From assembly GCA_903899985.1 (NCBI GenBank), contig CAIULL010000099.1, forward strand, positions 47,099 to 111,098: a stretch of 64,000 nt of DNA. The letters are read 5' to 3'. A program made the translations under genes and the position numbers. The DNA is from an uncultured Schlesneria sp. (GTDB taxonomy: Bacteria > Planctomycetota > Planctomycetia > Planctomycetales > Planctomycetaceae). Positions 44,510-53,973 of the stretch are shown piece after piece. The first letter of the stretch is position 1, and the number at the start of each line of letters is the position of its first letter. The notes under the pieces were generated by a model. The model had not been told where the DNA came from. It saw only the letters and a list, made by a program, of their open reading frames with translations, and searched no databases.

Positions 44510-47500
44510 TCACTTCGTAATGGTTTCGTCAAGATTGATCAGCAGGTTGGCGATCATCGTCCAAGCCGCGTATTCGGCCGTTTCAAGGTTCATATCTCGC
44601 GGCGAATCACCGTAAGCCAATAATTTTTCGGCTGCGGGCTTGTCTGCCTGGAACACAGCGGTTTCGATGTCGAGTGTTTTTTTCAAAACTTCCAATTCTC
44701 GTGTCGATGGCGGACGGGCGGTCATCCATCGAAATCCGTACGTCAGTCGTTGTTCGGCAGTGGCCCCACCCTCTTTCAGCATGCGCTCGGCCAATTTACG
44801 CGCCGCATCAATGTATTGTTTGTCATTCATCAGCGCCAGAGCCTGAAGTGGCGTGTTCGTACGTGGACGACGGACAGTACAGTTCTCGCGAGACGGAGCA
44901 TCGAACGTGGACATAGAAGGGGGGGGAGCTGTCCGTTTCCAGAAAGTGTAAAGGCTGCGGCGATAGAGCGATTCCCCGGCGTCTGGTTTGAAGTCGCGGG
45001 TGTTGCTGCCGACGAAAGCGACTGCTTCCCAGATCCCTTCGGGCTGGTAAGGCTTGACGCTTTTTCCGCCGGCACGCTCAACCAGCAATCCGCTTGAAAA
45101 CAGGATGGAATCGCGAATTACTTCTGCATCGAAGCGGAACCTTGGCCCCCGCGCGAGCAGCAGGTTTTCGGGATCTCGGCCCAGTAGTGCGGAGGAAACT
45201 TTGGCGGTTTGACGATAGGTTCCCGACATGACGATCAGTTTGTGCATCCGCTTCACGTCCCAGCCAGTCTGGATGAATTCCGTGGCCAGCCAGTCGAGCA
45301 GTTCGGGGTGGGTAGGCCAAGTTCCCTGTGCTCCAAAGTCCTCGGCCGTTTTCACAATCCCCGTTCCGAAAAACTGCTGCCAGTAACGGTTCACGATCAC
45401 TCGAGAAGTCAGCGGGTGGTTCGGCGCGACGAGCCATTTGGCGAGACCAAACCGATTGTTTGGTACCCCTTCGGGAAGCGGCGGCAAGACGGCGGGAACT
45501 CCACGATCGACTTTATCAGCCTTCTTGTCATATGCACCGCGAACGAGTACGAAAGTCTCGCGAGGTTGTGGCAGGTCTTGACTGACCATGGTCGCCGGAA
45601 TCGTCGCTTCAACGTCGTTCTTCTGTTTGTTTAATTCTGCGATCTTGCTTTGCAGAGCGGCAAATTTGGCGCGTGTCCCGGTATTCACATTCTGAATGAA
45701 GTATTCGCGTAACTGCTTTTGCTGATCTGCGGATCTTCTTGCTGGTTCAAGTTTCAAGGCCTCTTGAATCGGTCCAGGATACGTTGTTTTCGGGGTTGGT
45801 CGTTCGGATAGCTCCCAGGCGATTTGCGAGCCGAACTCCGTCGGTGCCGGACTTGCGTACGTGACCACACCCGCGCGGTCCCAATGGCACGTACCGCCCG
45901 ATTGAGTGAACGCCCAGCCATTTAGCGTTGCCCCGGCAGCGAGTCCGACATCGGCCGCCTTGACTTCCATGCGGACCCATTCGCCCGTTTTCGGCAATGG
46001 TCCGGCAATTCTCTTACCGGGAGTATTCTTGACGCCAAACCCGATCGCGTCCTCGTCACCCCAGTTGGAGCGGTGATCCCAGCTACCGTCATTGAACTGA
46101 AGCATGATCGACTTTGGAGGATTAGCGGGGTCGAGAAAAACATAGGCAAAAAGCACGTCACCTTCGCCGATCTTCAGCCCGGGATTGGCACCCGTGAAGA
46201 AATGTTGTGATAACCCCGTTGCAGTTCGTGTCGAGGACTTTTCGCCCGAATAAACCGGCCCTTCACCTTTTGTGACGAATCTCCAGGGAGAATCTCCTTG
46301 AGATTGAGCGCCTGCTGGCAGGTCGTCGTCGACCCAGATCACTTCCTGTCGCAGGACCGAAAGTGCATCTGCGGGTGGCGTTGAGCCTTCCCACGGATCG
46401 ACATAAAGCGTGTTTGCCAGTTCGGTAGCAATGGTCTGCTGAATTGTTGCCAGTTGTCCCTCAAGGTCTCGCTGTTTTTTTGTATGTTCTTCGCTGGGGA
46501 GCTTTAATATTGGAGGTGGAAGCAAAGCATTGCCGTCCATCGCCGCGTCGGCCATCGAATAGAAATAGGAATACAGAGAATAGAATTCTTTTTGTGAAAC
46601 CGGATCGAACTTATGGCTGTGACAGACGGCACACTGAAGCGTCAGCCCGAGGAAGACAGTTGAAAGGGCTTCTGTTCGATCGACGGCGTACCGGACCAGG
46701 ACTTCATCATCGATCGATCCCCCTTCGCTCGTGGTGACGTTACAACGGTTAAAGCCTGATGCAATCTTCTGATCGATCGTGGCGTCAGGGATCAGGTCTC
46801 CTGCCAGTTGCTCGATAGTAAAGCGATCAAACGGCATATTTTGATTCAGTGAATTGATGACATATTCACGGTAGGGCCACATCGATCGTTCGTTGTCGAG
46901 GTGCAATCCGTGGGTATCTCCGTAGCGGGCAGCGTCCAACCAGATCCGTCCCTGATGTTCGCCGTAACGTGGAGACATCAGTAACCGGTCGATGACACGT
47001 TCATATGCTTCGGAGGAATTGTCTGCCAGGAAGGCATCGACTTCCGCAGGGGTCGGAGGAAGTCCTGTTAAATCGATTGTTGCACGCCGAATCAGGGAAA
47101 ATTTGTCGGCCTCTGGAGATGGCTCAAGGCCGTCGGCTTCCAATCGGCTGAGTATGAATCGATCGATCTCGTTGCGAACGTAACCCGTAAACCTGGTTGT
47201 TGGTGGCTCGCGGCGAACCGCAGGAATGAAAGACCAATGTCCCTGATACTCGGCCCCCTGCTCGATCCATTGTTTGAGCAGTTCAATTTCGGATGGGGTG
47301 AGTGTTTTGCCGCTATCAGTCGGCGGCATTTTCGCGTGAGCGTCTTTGGAAATTATTCTTGCATATAAGCTGCTTCCGGCGACATCATGCGGAATTATTG
47401 CGGTTTGCCCAGACTCGAGCCTGGTCTTAGCGAAATCGGATTTGTCGAGACGTAACCCCGCTTGAAGCTGATTCTTGTCGGGACCATGACAGAGATAGCA

Positions 47501-47623
47501 GTTATTCGAAAGGATCGGGCGGATATCCCGGTTAAACTCAATCTTTCGATCGGCTGCGACCGCGAAGCTGGATGCGGTCGTTACAGCAATCAGACCGACG
47601 AACAATCGATGAAGAAGCGGCAT
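44510..47623 (-). CDS. PSCyt1/DUF1549/DUF1553 protein with an inserted carbohydrate-binding-like module
   Basis: A 1037-residue exported protein; ATG 47623 gives a clean signal peptide ([21 protein letters not shown]). Residues ~20-115 are the planctomycete cytochrome c domain, with heme site CYLCH and GLRLD. DUF1549 (~150-360) has [16 protein letters not shown] and [15 protein letters not shown], plus a second CXXCH site ([12 protein letters not shown]). Between ~430 and 600 is a beta-rich insert ([39 protein letters not shown]) resembling a LamG-like binding module. DUF1553 (~680-980) has [17 protein letters not shown] and [20 protein letters not shown]. It pairs with the DUF1501 gene 18 bases downstream. 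The biochemical role is unknown. Confidence 0.93.
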   Translation of the reverse strand: MPLLHRLFVGLIAVTTASSFAVAADRKIEFNRDIRPILSNNCYLCHGPDKNQLQAGLRLDKSDFAKTRLESGQTAIIPHDVAGSSLYARIISKDAHAKMPPTDSGKTLTPSEIELLKQWIEQGAEYQGHWSFIPAVRREPPTTRFTGYVRNEIDRFILSRLEADGLEPSPEADKFSLIRRATIDLTGLPPTPAEVDAFLADNSSEAYERVIDRLLMSPRYGEHQGRIWLDAARYGDTHGLHLDNERSMWPYREYVINSLNQNMPFDRFTIEQLAGDLIPDATIDQKIASGFNRCNVTTSEGGSIDDEVLVRYAVDRTEALSTVFLGLTLQCAVCHSHKFDPVSQKEFYSLYSYFYSMADAAMDGNALLPPPILKLPSEEHTKKQRDLEGQLATIQQTIATELANTLYVDPWEGSTPPADALSVLRQEVIWVDDDLPAGAQSQGDSPWRFVTKGEGPVYSGEKSSTRTATGLSQHFFTGANPGLKIGEGDVLFAYVFLDPANPPKSIMLQFNDGSWDHRSNWGDEDAIGFGVKNTPGKRIAGPLPKTGEWVRMEVKAADVGLAAGATLNGWAFTQSGGTCHWDRAGVVTYASPAPTEFGSQIAWELSERPTPKTTYPGPIQEALKLEPARRSADQQKQLREYFIQNVNTGTRAKFAALQSKIAELNKQKNDVEATIPATMVSQDLPQPRETFVLVRGAYDKKADKVDRGVPAVLPPLPEGVPNNRFGLAKWLVAPNHPLTSRVIVNRYWQQFFGTGIVKTAEDFGAQGTWPTHPELLDWLATEFIQTGWDVKRMHKLIVMSGTYRQTAKVSSALLGRDPENLLLARGPRFRFDAEVIRDSILFSSGLLVERAGGKSVKPYQPEGIWEAVAFVGSNTRDFKPDAGESLYRRSLYTFWKRTAPPPSMSTFDAPSRENCTVRRPRTNTPLQALALMNDKQYIDAARKLAERMLKEGGATAEQRLTYGFRWMTARPPSTRELEVLKKTLDIETAVFQADKPAAEKLLAYGDSPRDMNLETAEYAAWTMIANLLINLDETITK

Positions 47624-48000
47624 ACGAGGGGATCCTCGAAGGTATTCACAAGCAACGGTGAAAATGGTGGGAGATTTTGGCAGGCGGTCTTCTAAACCGT
47701 TCATCAATATCAACCGATTCGTCAACGAATGTCAAACACCAATTTCAGATTCCGTATTCGTTTTGACTCGCCGAAACTTACCCTTTGATGCGCATTTCAG
47801 AAAACTAAGTGTCCGCCGCTATTGAACTTGCAATGGGTTTTGCTGCGTGGTAGGTTCGATAAGCATGTTCTAATGCGATCTGTTATCTTAATCCGAGATT
47901 AAAGTTATGTGCGGTTTTGCCGATCGGCATCCGCTTTTTGTTTCGGGCGTGTTACGAATCAGGTTCGTTTTTCATCAATGTTTTCGAACAGGAGAGGCTC
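47624..48000. other. Divergent intergenic region
   Basis: A 377-base gap between the DUF1549/1553 gene (-) and the DUF1559 gene (+). It must hold both promoters. The small inverted repeat TTAATC-CGA-GATTAA at 47888-47902 could be an operator. A good Shine-Dalgarno site, AGGAGAGG, lies at 47991-47998. Confidence 0.4.
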
Positions 48001-48960
48001 ATGATGCTGAGGCGAAGTCGATCGAAAGGGTTCACATTAATTGAGTTGCTGGTCGTCATTGCGATCATCGCGGTTCTGATAGCCCTGTTGCTGCCTGCTG
48101 TTCAGCAAGCTCGCGAAGCGGCTCGTCGGACCCAGTGCAAGAATAATCTGAAGCAATATGGGCTGGCGCTGGCCAACTATCACGACGTATTCCTGATGTT
48201 TCCGATCGGAGGAACAGGTGGGTGTTGTTCAACGCCGCCAAATATGGGATTCCAGCCACGATTGCTGCCTTATTTTGACCAGGCACCACTCTTTAACCAG
48301 ATAAATTTTAATGCAGTCGACGCATCTCAGCAGGTACTTGCCGATGGACAGAAAGTCATTGCGCACGTGATTCCGATGGCGCTGTGCCCCTCAGACGGGC
48401 GTAGCTCAAGCACATACGGTGGTGCGGGACAGACGAACTATGATGGATCGCTCGGTTCACAGGGGAATGTCTCTGTCAGTGGATCCTGCAATCCTTACCA
48501 GCAGTTTGCCTTAAAACTTGAGAATAACGGTGACGGCTTGGATCCGAGCCAGCTTTCCGGCATGGGAAGTCGTGACGGGCCAAGCATCAAAATTTCTAGC
48601 GTGACCGACGGTACATCAAACACGATTCACATGGGTGAAATTCTGCCATCGTGTAACGATCACTACGGAGGAGGTTTCTGGGTGACGAATGGGATCGGGA
48701 ATTTCCATGCATCCACGATCGTTCCCATCAACGACTTTACAACTTGCACCTGGTGTTTGCCGTCTCAAGTTCGAGTTGCCGGATGCACGAATCCGAACAA
48801 TTGGAATATCAGCTGGGGATTCCGGTCTCAGCATGTTGGTGGAGCACACTTTCTGTTTGTTGATGGCTCGGTCCATTTCTTGAGCGAAAACATTGATCAC
48901 AAGAACACTTACCAAAGGCTTGGTGATCGCGCTGATGGCCAGACTGTCGGGGATTACTAA
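48001..48960 (+). CDS. DUF1559 pseudopilin-like protein
   Basis: A 319-residue member of the very large planctomycete DUF1559 family. A type IV prepilin leader is clear: [35 protein letters not shown], in which a peptidase would cut after KG and methylate the phenylalanine. The long globular part ends with the family's H-X9-DG motif ([12 protein letters not shown]) and [13 protein letters not shown] 48001 follows AGGAGAGG at 47991-47998, so the start is secure although the frame is open to 47917. A strong intrinsic terminator follows. Confidence 0.95.
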   Translation: MMLRRSRSKGFTLIELLVVIAIIAVLIALLLPAVQQAREAARRTQCKNNLKQYGLALANYHDVFLMFPIGGTGGCCSTPPNMGFQPRLLPYFDQAPLFNQINFNAVDASQQVLADGQKVIAHVIPMALCPSDGRSSSTYGGAGQTNYDGSLGSQGNVSVSGSCNPYQQFALKLENNGDGLDPSQLSGMGSRDGPSIKISSVTDGTSNTIHMGEILPSCNDHYGGGFWVTNGIGNFHASTIVPINDFTTCTWCLPSQVRVAGCTNPNNWNISWGFRSQHVGGAHFLFVDGSVHFLSENIDHKNTYQRLGDRADGQTVGDY

Positions 48961-48974
48961 AACATTCGACAAAT

Positions 48975-49046
48975 AGGGGCGGCGAATCACAGGATTCAAA
49001 TTCCATTGATCGACTTTGAATCCTGCGAATTCAGCCCCCTTTTTTG
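48975..49046 (+). terminator. Strong intrinsic terminator after the DUF1559 gene
   Basis: AGGATTCAAA (48991-49000) pairs perfectly with TTTGAATCCT (49015-49024). An outer AGGGGC (48975-48980) pairs with GCCCCCT (49034-49040), with internal GAAT/ATTC in between, and a T-rich run follows. Confidence 0.8.
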
Positions 49047-49101
49047 TTTTTCGTGTCTTAAAGTGCAATTAATTCGACTCGAGTCTAGAAAGCATCAGAT
49101 C

Positions 49102-49602
49102 GTGTTTCGTGGATATCAATTGTTCGGAGCCCCCTGCATTTGTTTACTGCTGGCAGGTGTCGGATGTTCGAAATCGGAACTCAAAGTGGCTCCGGCGGAC
49201 GGGACCGTAACGTTTTCGAATGCACCCTTAGGGGGTGCCCGAGTAGCAATCGTTCCTGAAAAAGGTCCGGTTGCACTTTGTATTACCGGCCCGGATGGAA
49301 AGTTCAAAGTTTCGTCCGTTCCCGTCGGTCCGGTCAGAGTTGCAGTTGCTGTTGACGTGTCAGCCGACGACGGTAACGACTTCGCCAAAGAAGTTTCTCA
49401 ACGTCCATCAAATGATGCTCAAGCTCAAGAGTACTTGAAAAAGGCTTCTGAATTGCAGAAGCAAATGATTGCCAAAGCTAAATCTGGAAAGAAGGATAAA
49501 CCCATCCAAATCGTTCCAGCGAAATACAGTAAGGTCGACACGAGTGGGCTAAGCTTCACGGTCAAAGAAAATGGCGACAATCACTTCAAAATCACGTTGT
49601 AG
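49102..49602 (+). CDS. Small lipoprotein with carboxypeptidase-regulatory-like fold
   Basis: A 166-residue protein starting at GTG 49102. The hydrophobic ICLLLAGVG followed by CSKSE is a lipobox, so the mature protein is lipid-anchored at Cys. The mature part has the phrase VTFSNAPLGGARVAIVPEKG, GPDGKFKVSSVPVGPVRVAV, the beta-sandwich of transthyretin-like/carboxypeptidase-regulatory domains that often follow DUF1559 genes in planctomycetes. A Lys-rich helix and a short C-terminal strand (YSKVDTSGLSFTVKENG) end it. The frame is open upstream to 49006, but that would begin inside the preceding terminator. Confidence 0.85.
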   Translation: MFRGYQLFGAPCICLLLAGVGCSKSELKVAPADGTVTFSNAPLGGARVAIVPEKGPVALCITGPDGKFKVSSVPVGPVRVAVAVDVSADDGNDFAKEVSQRPSNDAQAQEYLKKASELQKQMIAKAKSGKKDKPIQIVPAKYSKVDTSGLSFTVKENGDNHFKITL

Positions 49603-49657
49603 TTTTGCGAATCGGAAGTTCTGTCAATTCACCGGCAATGTGCAGCTGGCGTGAATC

Positions 49658-50154
49658 ATGTGGGAGTTTTTCAAAGGTTGGCGACGAAAGACGGGAATCA
49701 TCACGTTGGCGGCGGCACGCGTTTTCACGGAAGTTTGGATCAGAAGCTTTCGCTTTGAGGACAATTTTCCTTTCGAGTGGATGATGATACGGTCGACGTG
49801 CTGTGCTCGTCCAAATGGGGGTTGGTAAGAACCCGATTTGATGAATTGGAGCGGACACAAATCCAATTGGTCGGATATTGTACCCTCCCCTCTGGCGTGA
49901 ACCCCAACTACGTCCCGTTATTGCCCAATAAATCCATTCTGCTTTTTCGAAATGGCAGCGAAGGAGAAGTGTTGCCGGAACTTCTCGCACCAGTGTTTGT
50001 ACAACAACTGCACGGACTTGGAACTTCGTATTCTTTCTGGTTTGTTCCGTATTGGTTTGTCATTGTCCCTCTGATTCTGATTTCTACATTTCTGCTGTTG
50101 TTCAAACCACGGGCGTCAAAAAAAACAGGGACTCTGTCCAACACCACAAGCTGA
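49658..50154 (+). pseudogene. Frameshifted small membrane protein gene
   Basis: Two overlapping frames read as one protein. Frame 1 starts at ATG 49658 (MWEFFKGWRRKTGIITLAAARVF) and stops at 49826-49828. Frame 2, offset by two bases, carries the continuation from about 49777 (DDDTVDVLCSSKWGL) to the stop at 50154, ending in YWFVIVPLILISTFLLLFKPR, a single membrane segment. The join near 49775 gives a continuous sequence typical of short planctomycete proteins (tryptophan/arginine start, PYW...LLLFKPR end). Either the gene is broken by a one-base change or the base call is wrong. The family has no known function. Confidence 0.65.
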
Positions 50155-50325
50155 TTTGGCTTTCGTTCGATGAAACCAATGAAGCGATTGCAAGATCTTG
50201 CGTGAGATTCGCACGAAAAAAGTCAAAATCTGCTCAAAATCGGGAATGATAACGACTTGACCCCCCGTGAAACTCTTCACAAGAGGTCATCGTTAACCCT
50301 CGAATCACCGCAGCGAAACAAAAAA

Positions 50326-50409
50326 TGCGAGAGGGGGGAGTCGAACCCCCACACCGATTAAGGTACAGGATCCTAAATCCAGCGCGTCTGCCAGTTTCGC
50401 CACTCTCGC
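50326..50409 (-). tRNA. tRNA-Leu(UAG)
   Basis: An 84-base minus-strand tRNA. The acceptor stem pairs GCGAGAG with CTCTCGC, with discriminator A. The D-arm contains GCAGACGC. The anticodon loop TTTAGGA has anticodon TAG, read as leucine. The long variable arm (TGTACCTTAATCGGTG) is typical of class II tRNA-Leu. The T-arm has GGGGGTTCGACTCCCCC. No CCA is encoded. Confidence 0.95.
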
Positions 50410-50529
50410 ATGAAATTGGATGATAGCAGTAACAGGGGATGTTTCGCAAATAGGACACTGGAACGTTGAAGTGGGTTCGAAAATCCAGGATTGATCGATC
50501 GTATGACGACGATAACCACCTTCTTCGAA

Positions 50530-52593
50530 CTACCGAGGTAGCCAGCTGAGAACTCGCTGCCTGATCGATTTGGGTTTGGCTGAGACCGATGGAGTTTCAA
50601 CGCCTGGCTTTGGGCCTTCGGGAATGGGGGGAATAGGAGCTTCATCTGTGCTGCGGAATGGGGGTGTCGTTGACGGGTTTGGTTCCTGAGACGAATTCGG
50701 TCTTGGTGATGGCGGGACATCAGGCAGACTCTCTTCCAGACCTGGCAAGTCATCTTTTTCGTAGTCGATGCTCAACGGTTTCGCTCGCATATTCTTCGGG
50801 CGTTCCAATTCAAACTTCTCTTCCGAGGGCTTGTCTGAGGTTGGATAACGGTCGCCATTGAGAGAAGGTCGGTTTTCCAGCGGATAGCAGACGTCTGAAA
50901 CGAATCGGCCTAGTGGACCAATTGAACCAAACCGTTCTTCAAAAAATCGCACGCCGTGCGTTTCGAGAATGGTCCCTGTCTGGCGTTCGAGGGTTGCTAA
51001 CGTCGTATTGTACGCGGCGAGTGAAGCGGCTTCGTTAGAAATCGCATTCCCCCAGTCGGTTACCGCCTGCAAGACGTTGATAAGAATGGCACTTCCGGTC
51101 CGATATTTGGCCAGTTGATAATCAAGATTGATCTTGGCCGCCTCGCGGACTTCGCGATAAGCCAGATAGAGCTCGTAATTCTGATCCAGGGTTCGGATAT
51201 TGGTCGCCAGCAGGTGGGCTGCGTTGTGCATACCCTGTTGAAGGTTGATTCGATCGCGAACGATCGTCAGTTCTCGTTGCCTCAACAATGCTCGCGACTG
51301 ACGCAAGCCGAGTGGAACGGAAAAATTGACACCAAGCGTCCAGTCCGTGTTGGCACCCGTCCCGGTTTGAATTTGCCGTCCGCTTGGCGTTGTTCCCTCC
51401 AGGCCATTCCAGCGATAGAGAGCAACGCCATCGAGTTGCGGCAGCGCCCCGTTTTTTGCGATGAGAATCTGTTGTTCGTCCGCCTCAATGATTAATTTCA
51501 GTTCGACCAGATCCGGACGACGTTCCGAAGCGATTTCGAGGATCAGAGACCAGTCCGGATGAAACCGTTCGTCCGTAGGAGGAGAGTACGGAATCAGTCG
51601 CTTCCCGTCAGCAGGAGGCATGCCGATGATATTTCGCAATACGTCCTCACGCTGAATCACATTCGCGCGAGACGTCACCAGGGCGGCACGAGTATTGGCC
51701 AAAGTCACCTGGACCTGCGAAAGATCAGCCCGGTTATCGAGATTGACTTTGACTCGGGATTTGATTCGATTCACAACGACTTCCAGTTGCTCAATCTGCT
51801 GCTGCTTGGACCAGACGTCGGTTCGAGCGGAGACCAGCGACCAGTACGCGTCAATAACTCCTCGAACCATCTCCTGTACAGAATCTTTCAACGTAAAAAA
51901 CGAGATCTCCGTGTTAATACGAGAGATAACGATCGGCGCAAGATTTGGCCCAAACCCGGCTCCCTTCAAGAGGGGTTGGGTATAGTTCAGCGTCGTGGAA
52001 CTTGATGTTTGGGGGTTAAGCGGAAAAATGTCGGGGCGAAATTGCGAGGTCGTCGAATTCCAGCCAACGCCCGCGGTTCCGCCGAGAGCATTCAGTTTCG
52101 TCAAATTTGTTGAATTTGCGAACGCATCGGTACGAATGCCGTAGAGTAACGCCTGACCGGGTATTGCCGATAAACCCGTGTTTGGACTTTCGACGTTGTT
52201 GTAGGCGCTGGTTGCCGAAAAAACCGGGTCGAACCGGGCGTTGTTCTGATCGATCGTCGTATTCGTAATCGCTGCGTCATAAATTGTCTGACCGCTCGAT
52301 GTGGCTGTCGTTCCAACGAGAATTCGAACGACATCGGTTCGGCTGAGCGAAATTCGTATGACATCATCAAGCGATACCGGATACGGCTCAAGATCAACTT
52401 TGGTGGACACGGTCGGGGGCGGAACCGAGTCGTTGATCCGGTACTTGGGAAGCTGCGACGGATCTCGGATTTGGATTGACCGTTGTTCGGGAAACAACGT
52501 CGGCAGAAGCCGCTGGGCATCGGCAGATTTTGCCGATAGCAGAAGAAACATCGCCAATACTGCGACCGTGCGACATCGGTGATTGGCATCCAT
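50530..52593 (-). CDS. TolC-family outer-membrane efflux protein
   Basis: A 687-residue protein with a signal peptide (RTVAVLAMFLLLSAKSADA, cut before QRL). Residues ~110-540 form the paired coiled-coil/beta repeats of TolC channels: PLLKGAGFGPN, VIDAYWSLVSARTDVWSKQQQIEQLEVVVNRIKSRVKVNLDNRADLSQ, and the second repeat WTLGVNFSVPLGLRQSRALLRQRELTI. The C-terminal ~120 residues are proline-rich and probably disordered. ATG 52593 is preferred over the frame start at 52650. It lies 72 bases after an ABC ATPase gene, but no permease or membrane fusion protein is visible. Confidence 0.9.
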   Translation of the reverse strand: MDANHRCRTVAVLAMFLLLSAKSADAQRLLPTLFPEQRSIQIRDPSQLPKYRINDSVPPPTVSTKVDLEPYPVSLDDVIRISLSRTDVVRILVGTTATSSGQTIYDAAITNTTIDQNNARFDPVFSATSAYNNVESPNTGLSAIPGQALLYGIRTDAFANSTNLTKLNALGGTAGVGWNSTTSQFRPDIFPLNPQTSSSTTLNYTQPLLKGAGFGPNLAPIVISRINTEISFFTLKDSVQEMVRGVIDAYWSLVSARTDVWSKQQQIEQLEVVVNRIKSRVKVNLDNRADLSQVQVTLANTRAALVTSRANVIQREDVLRNIIGMPPADGKRLIPYSPPTDERFHPDWSLILEIASERRPDLVELKLIIEADEQQILIAKNGALPQLDGVALYRWNGLEGTTPSGRQIQTGTGANTDWTLGVNFSVPLGLRQSRALLRQRELTIVRDRINLQQGMHNAAHLLATNIRTLDQNYELYLAYREVREAAKINLDYQLAKYRTGSAILINVLQAVTDWGNAISNEAASLAAYNTTLATLERQTGTILETHGVRFFEERFGSIGPLGRFVSDVCYPLENRPSLNGDRYPTSDKPSEEKFELERPKNMRAKPLSIDYEKDDLPGLEESLPDVPPSPRPNSSQEPNPSTTPPFRSTDEAPIPPIPEGPKPGVETPSVSAKPKSIRQRVLSWLPR

Positions 52594-52665
52594 ACCAAAA
52601 CACTCATAACGAAGAATGGACCATCCCCGCAATTCATCGTCGGACGGCATCGCGCCAGACGAGGG

Positions 52666-53394
52666 TTATTCTTCAAGACCCGCCTGTAGGACGTGTAACG
52701 CCTGACGAAAATCTGTCGTGTCGCAGACGATCCCCCCATCTCGAAGCACAACGACCCGTTTGGCGTTCTTGGCGACATTTGCATCGTGGGTCACCAGAAT
52801 GACCGTAATTCCCGCCGATTCGTTCAATTCTCGAAATAAAGTAATCACCTCGCGGCTGGTCTTTGAATCCAGGTTTCCGGTCGGTTCGTCCCCCATCAGG
52901 ATGGCAGGCTCATTAACGAGAGCTCGTGCGATCGCGACACGTTGCTGCTGTCCGCCCGAAAGTTGGCTGGGATGATGGTCAAGCCGATTTCCAAGCCCCA
53001 CCAGCGACAGTTTTTCGATCGCGCGTCGGTGACGATCAGCGGCGGAGATTCCTTTTGCATACAGAAGCGGCAATTCGACATTTTCCAGTGCCGACGTCCG
53101 ATTCAACAGATTGAAGTTTTGAAAGACGAATCCGATTCGCTGATTGCGGATCCTGGCGCGACCATCGTTTGACATGGTCGCGATCTCTTCACCAGCCAGT
53201 TTGTAACTGCCGGAAGTCGGTCGATCGAGGCAACCAAGCGTATTCATCAATGTGCTCTTGCCAGACCCCGACGGTCCGATCAACGCGACGTACTCCCCCT
53301 GCTCGATCGTCAGCTGCGCGTTCTTTAACGCATCCACTTTGACCTCGCCGAGGTTGTAAACTTTGCAGACATCACGAATCTCGATCAAAGCCAC
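52666..53394 (-). CDS. MacB/LolD-type ABC transporter ATPase
   Basis: A 242-residue ABC ATPase. Walker A is GPSGSGKST, the Q-loop is in GFVFQNFNLL, the signature is LSGGQQQRVAIARAL, Walker B is ILMGDEPTGNLDS, and the switch histidine is in VILVTHDANVA. KVYNLGEVKVDALKN and LSLVGLGNRLDHHP match MacB/LolD-type ATPases, which drive lipoprotein or peptide export with a FtsX-like permease. The TolC gene follows on the same strand, suggesting an efflux role, but a permease is missing from this stretch. Confidence 0.93.
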   Translation of the reverse strand: MALIEIRDVCKVYNLGEVKVDALKNAQLTIEQGEYVALIGPSGSGKSTLMNTLGCLDRPTSGSYKLAGEEIATMSNDGRARIRNQRIGFVFQNFNLLNRTSALENVELPLLYAKGISAADRHRRAIEKLSLVGLGNRLDHHPSQLSGGQQQRVAIARALVNEPAILMGDEPTGNLDSKTSREVITLFRELNESAGITVILVTHDANVAKNAKRVVVLRDGGIVCDTTDFRQALHVLQAGLEE

Positions 53395-53973
53395 GTCGAA
53401 TGTCCCGATATTTAGTCACGAAAGAACAGGTTTCATACCAGAGTTTGACGATCAACCGTTTTCCAAAGGGATGATAAACCATCGTAACAAACTCTGGATA
53501 CGACTCAGTCTTTTTTGATGACCTGTAAGAGATCGCTGTGTTGGTCCGACCATCAGTGTGCGGCGTGAACGACCTCCTGTGGAATCGTTTCTGTCAACGG
53601 CGGATCGGGCAGTAGCGATGCCTGACGTGACAAGACCAGATCGTCCGTCAGTTCGACGAGACGGCCACGGTTGGTTGGTGGGCGAATGCGGAACAATGTC
53701 CACGCCAGTTCTTGTCCCAGCCTTGCGACGACGAGTGCCAGTTCGAGTGTTCAGGACAGTCCGGTCATGTCGGTGCTGAACGGATCGACGAGTGATTTTG
53801 CTGAATAACACTTGGCGGTCAGACCGATATTCGCTTACCATGAATGCATCAACATTGGCTTCTGCTTGCCCCGATGACGGGGTAGCGAAAATATCCAATG
53901 GAAGACCTGCCCGATTTCCCGCCCTGATGAAGAAACCGCTACAAAACGCGGCCTTGCCGAACGAGGACTTTCC
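53395..53973. other. Intergenic region, no gene seen
   Basis: A 579-base gap between the divergent ABC ATPase (-) and DUF1501 (+) genes. A minus-strand open frame (53452-54000) gives an Arg/Ser/Thr-rich translation that looks non-coding. I see no permease gene here and no RNA. Promoters for both flanking genes must be inside. Confidence 0.4.
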
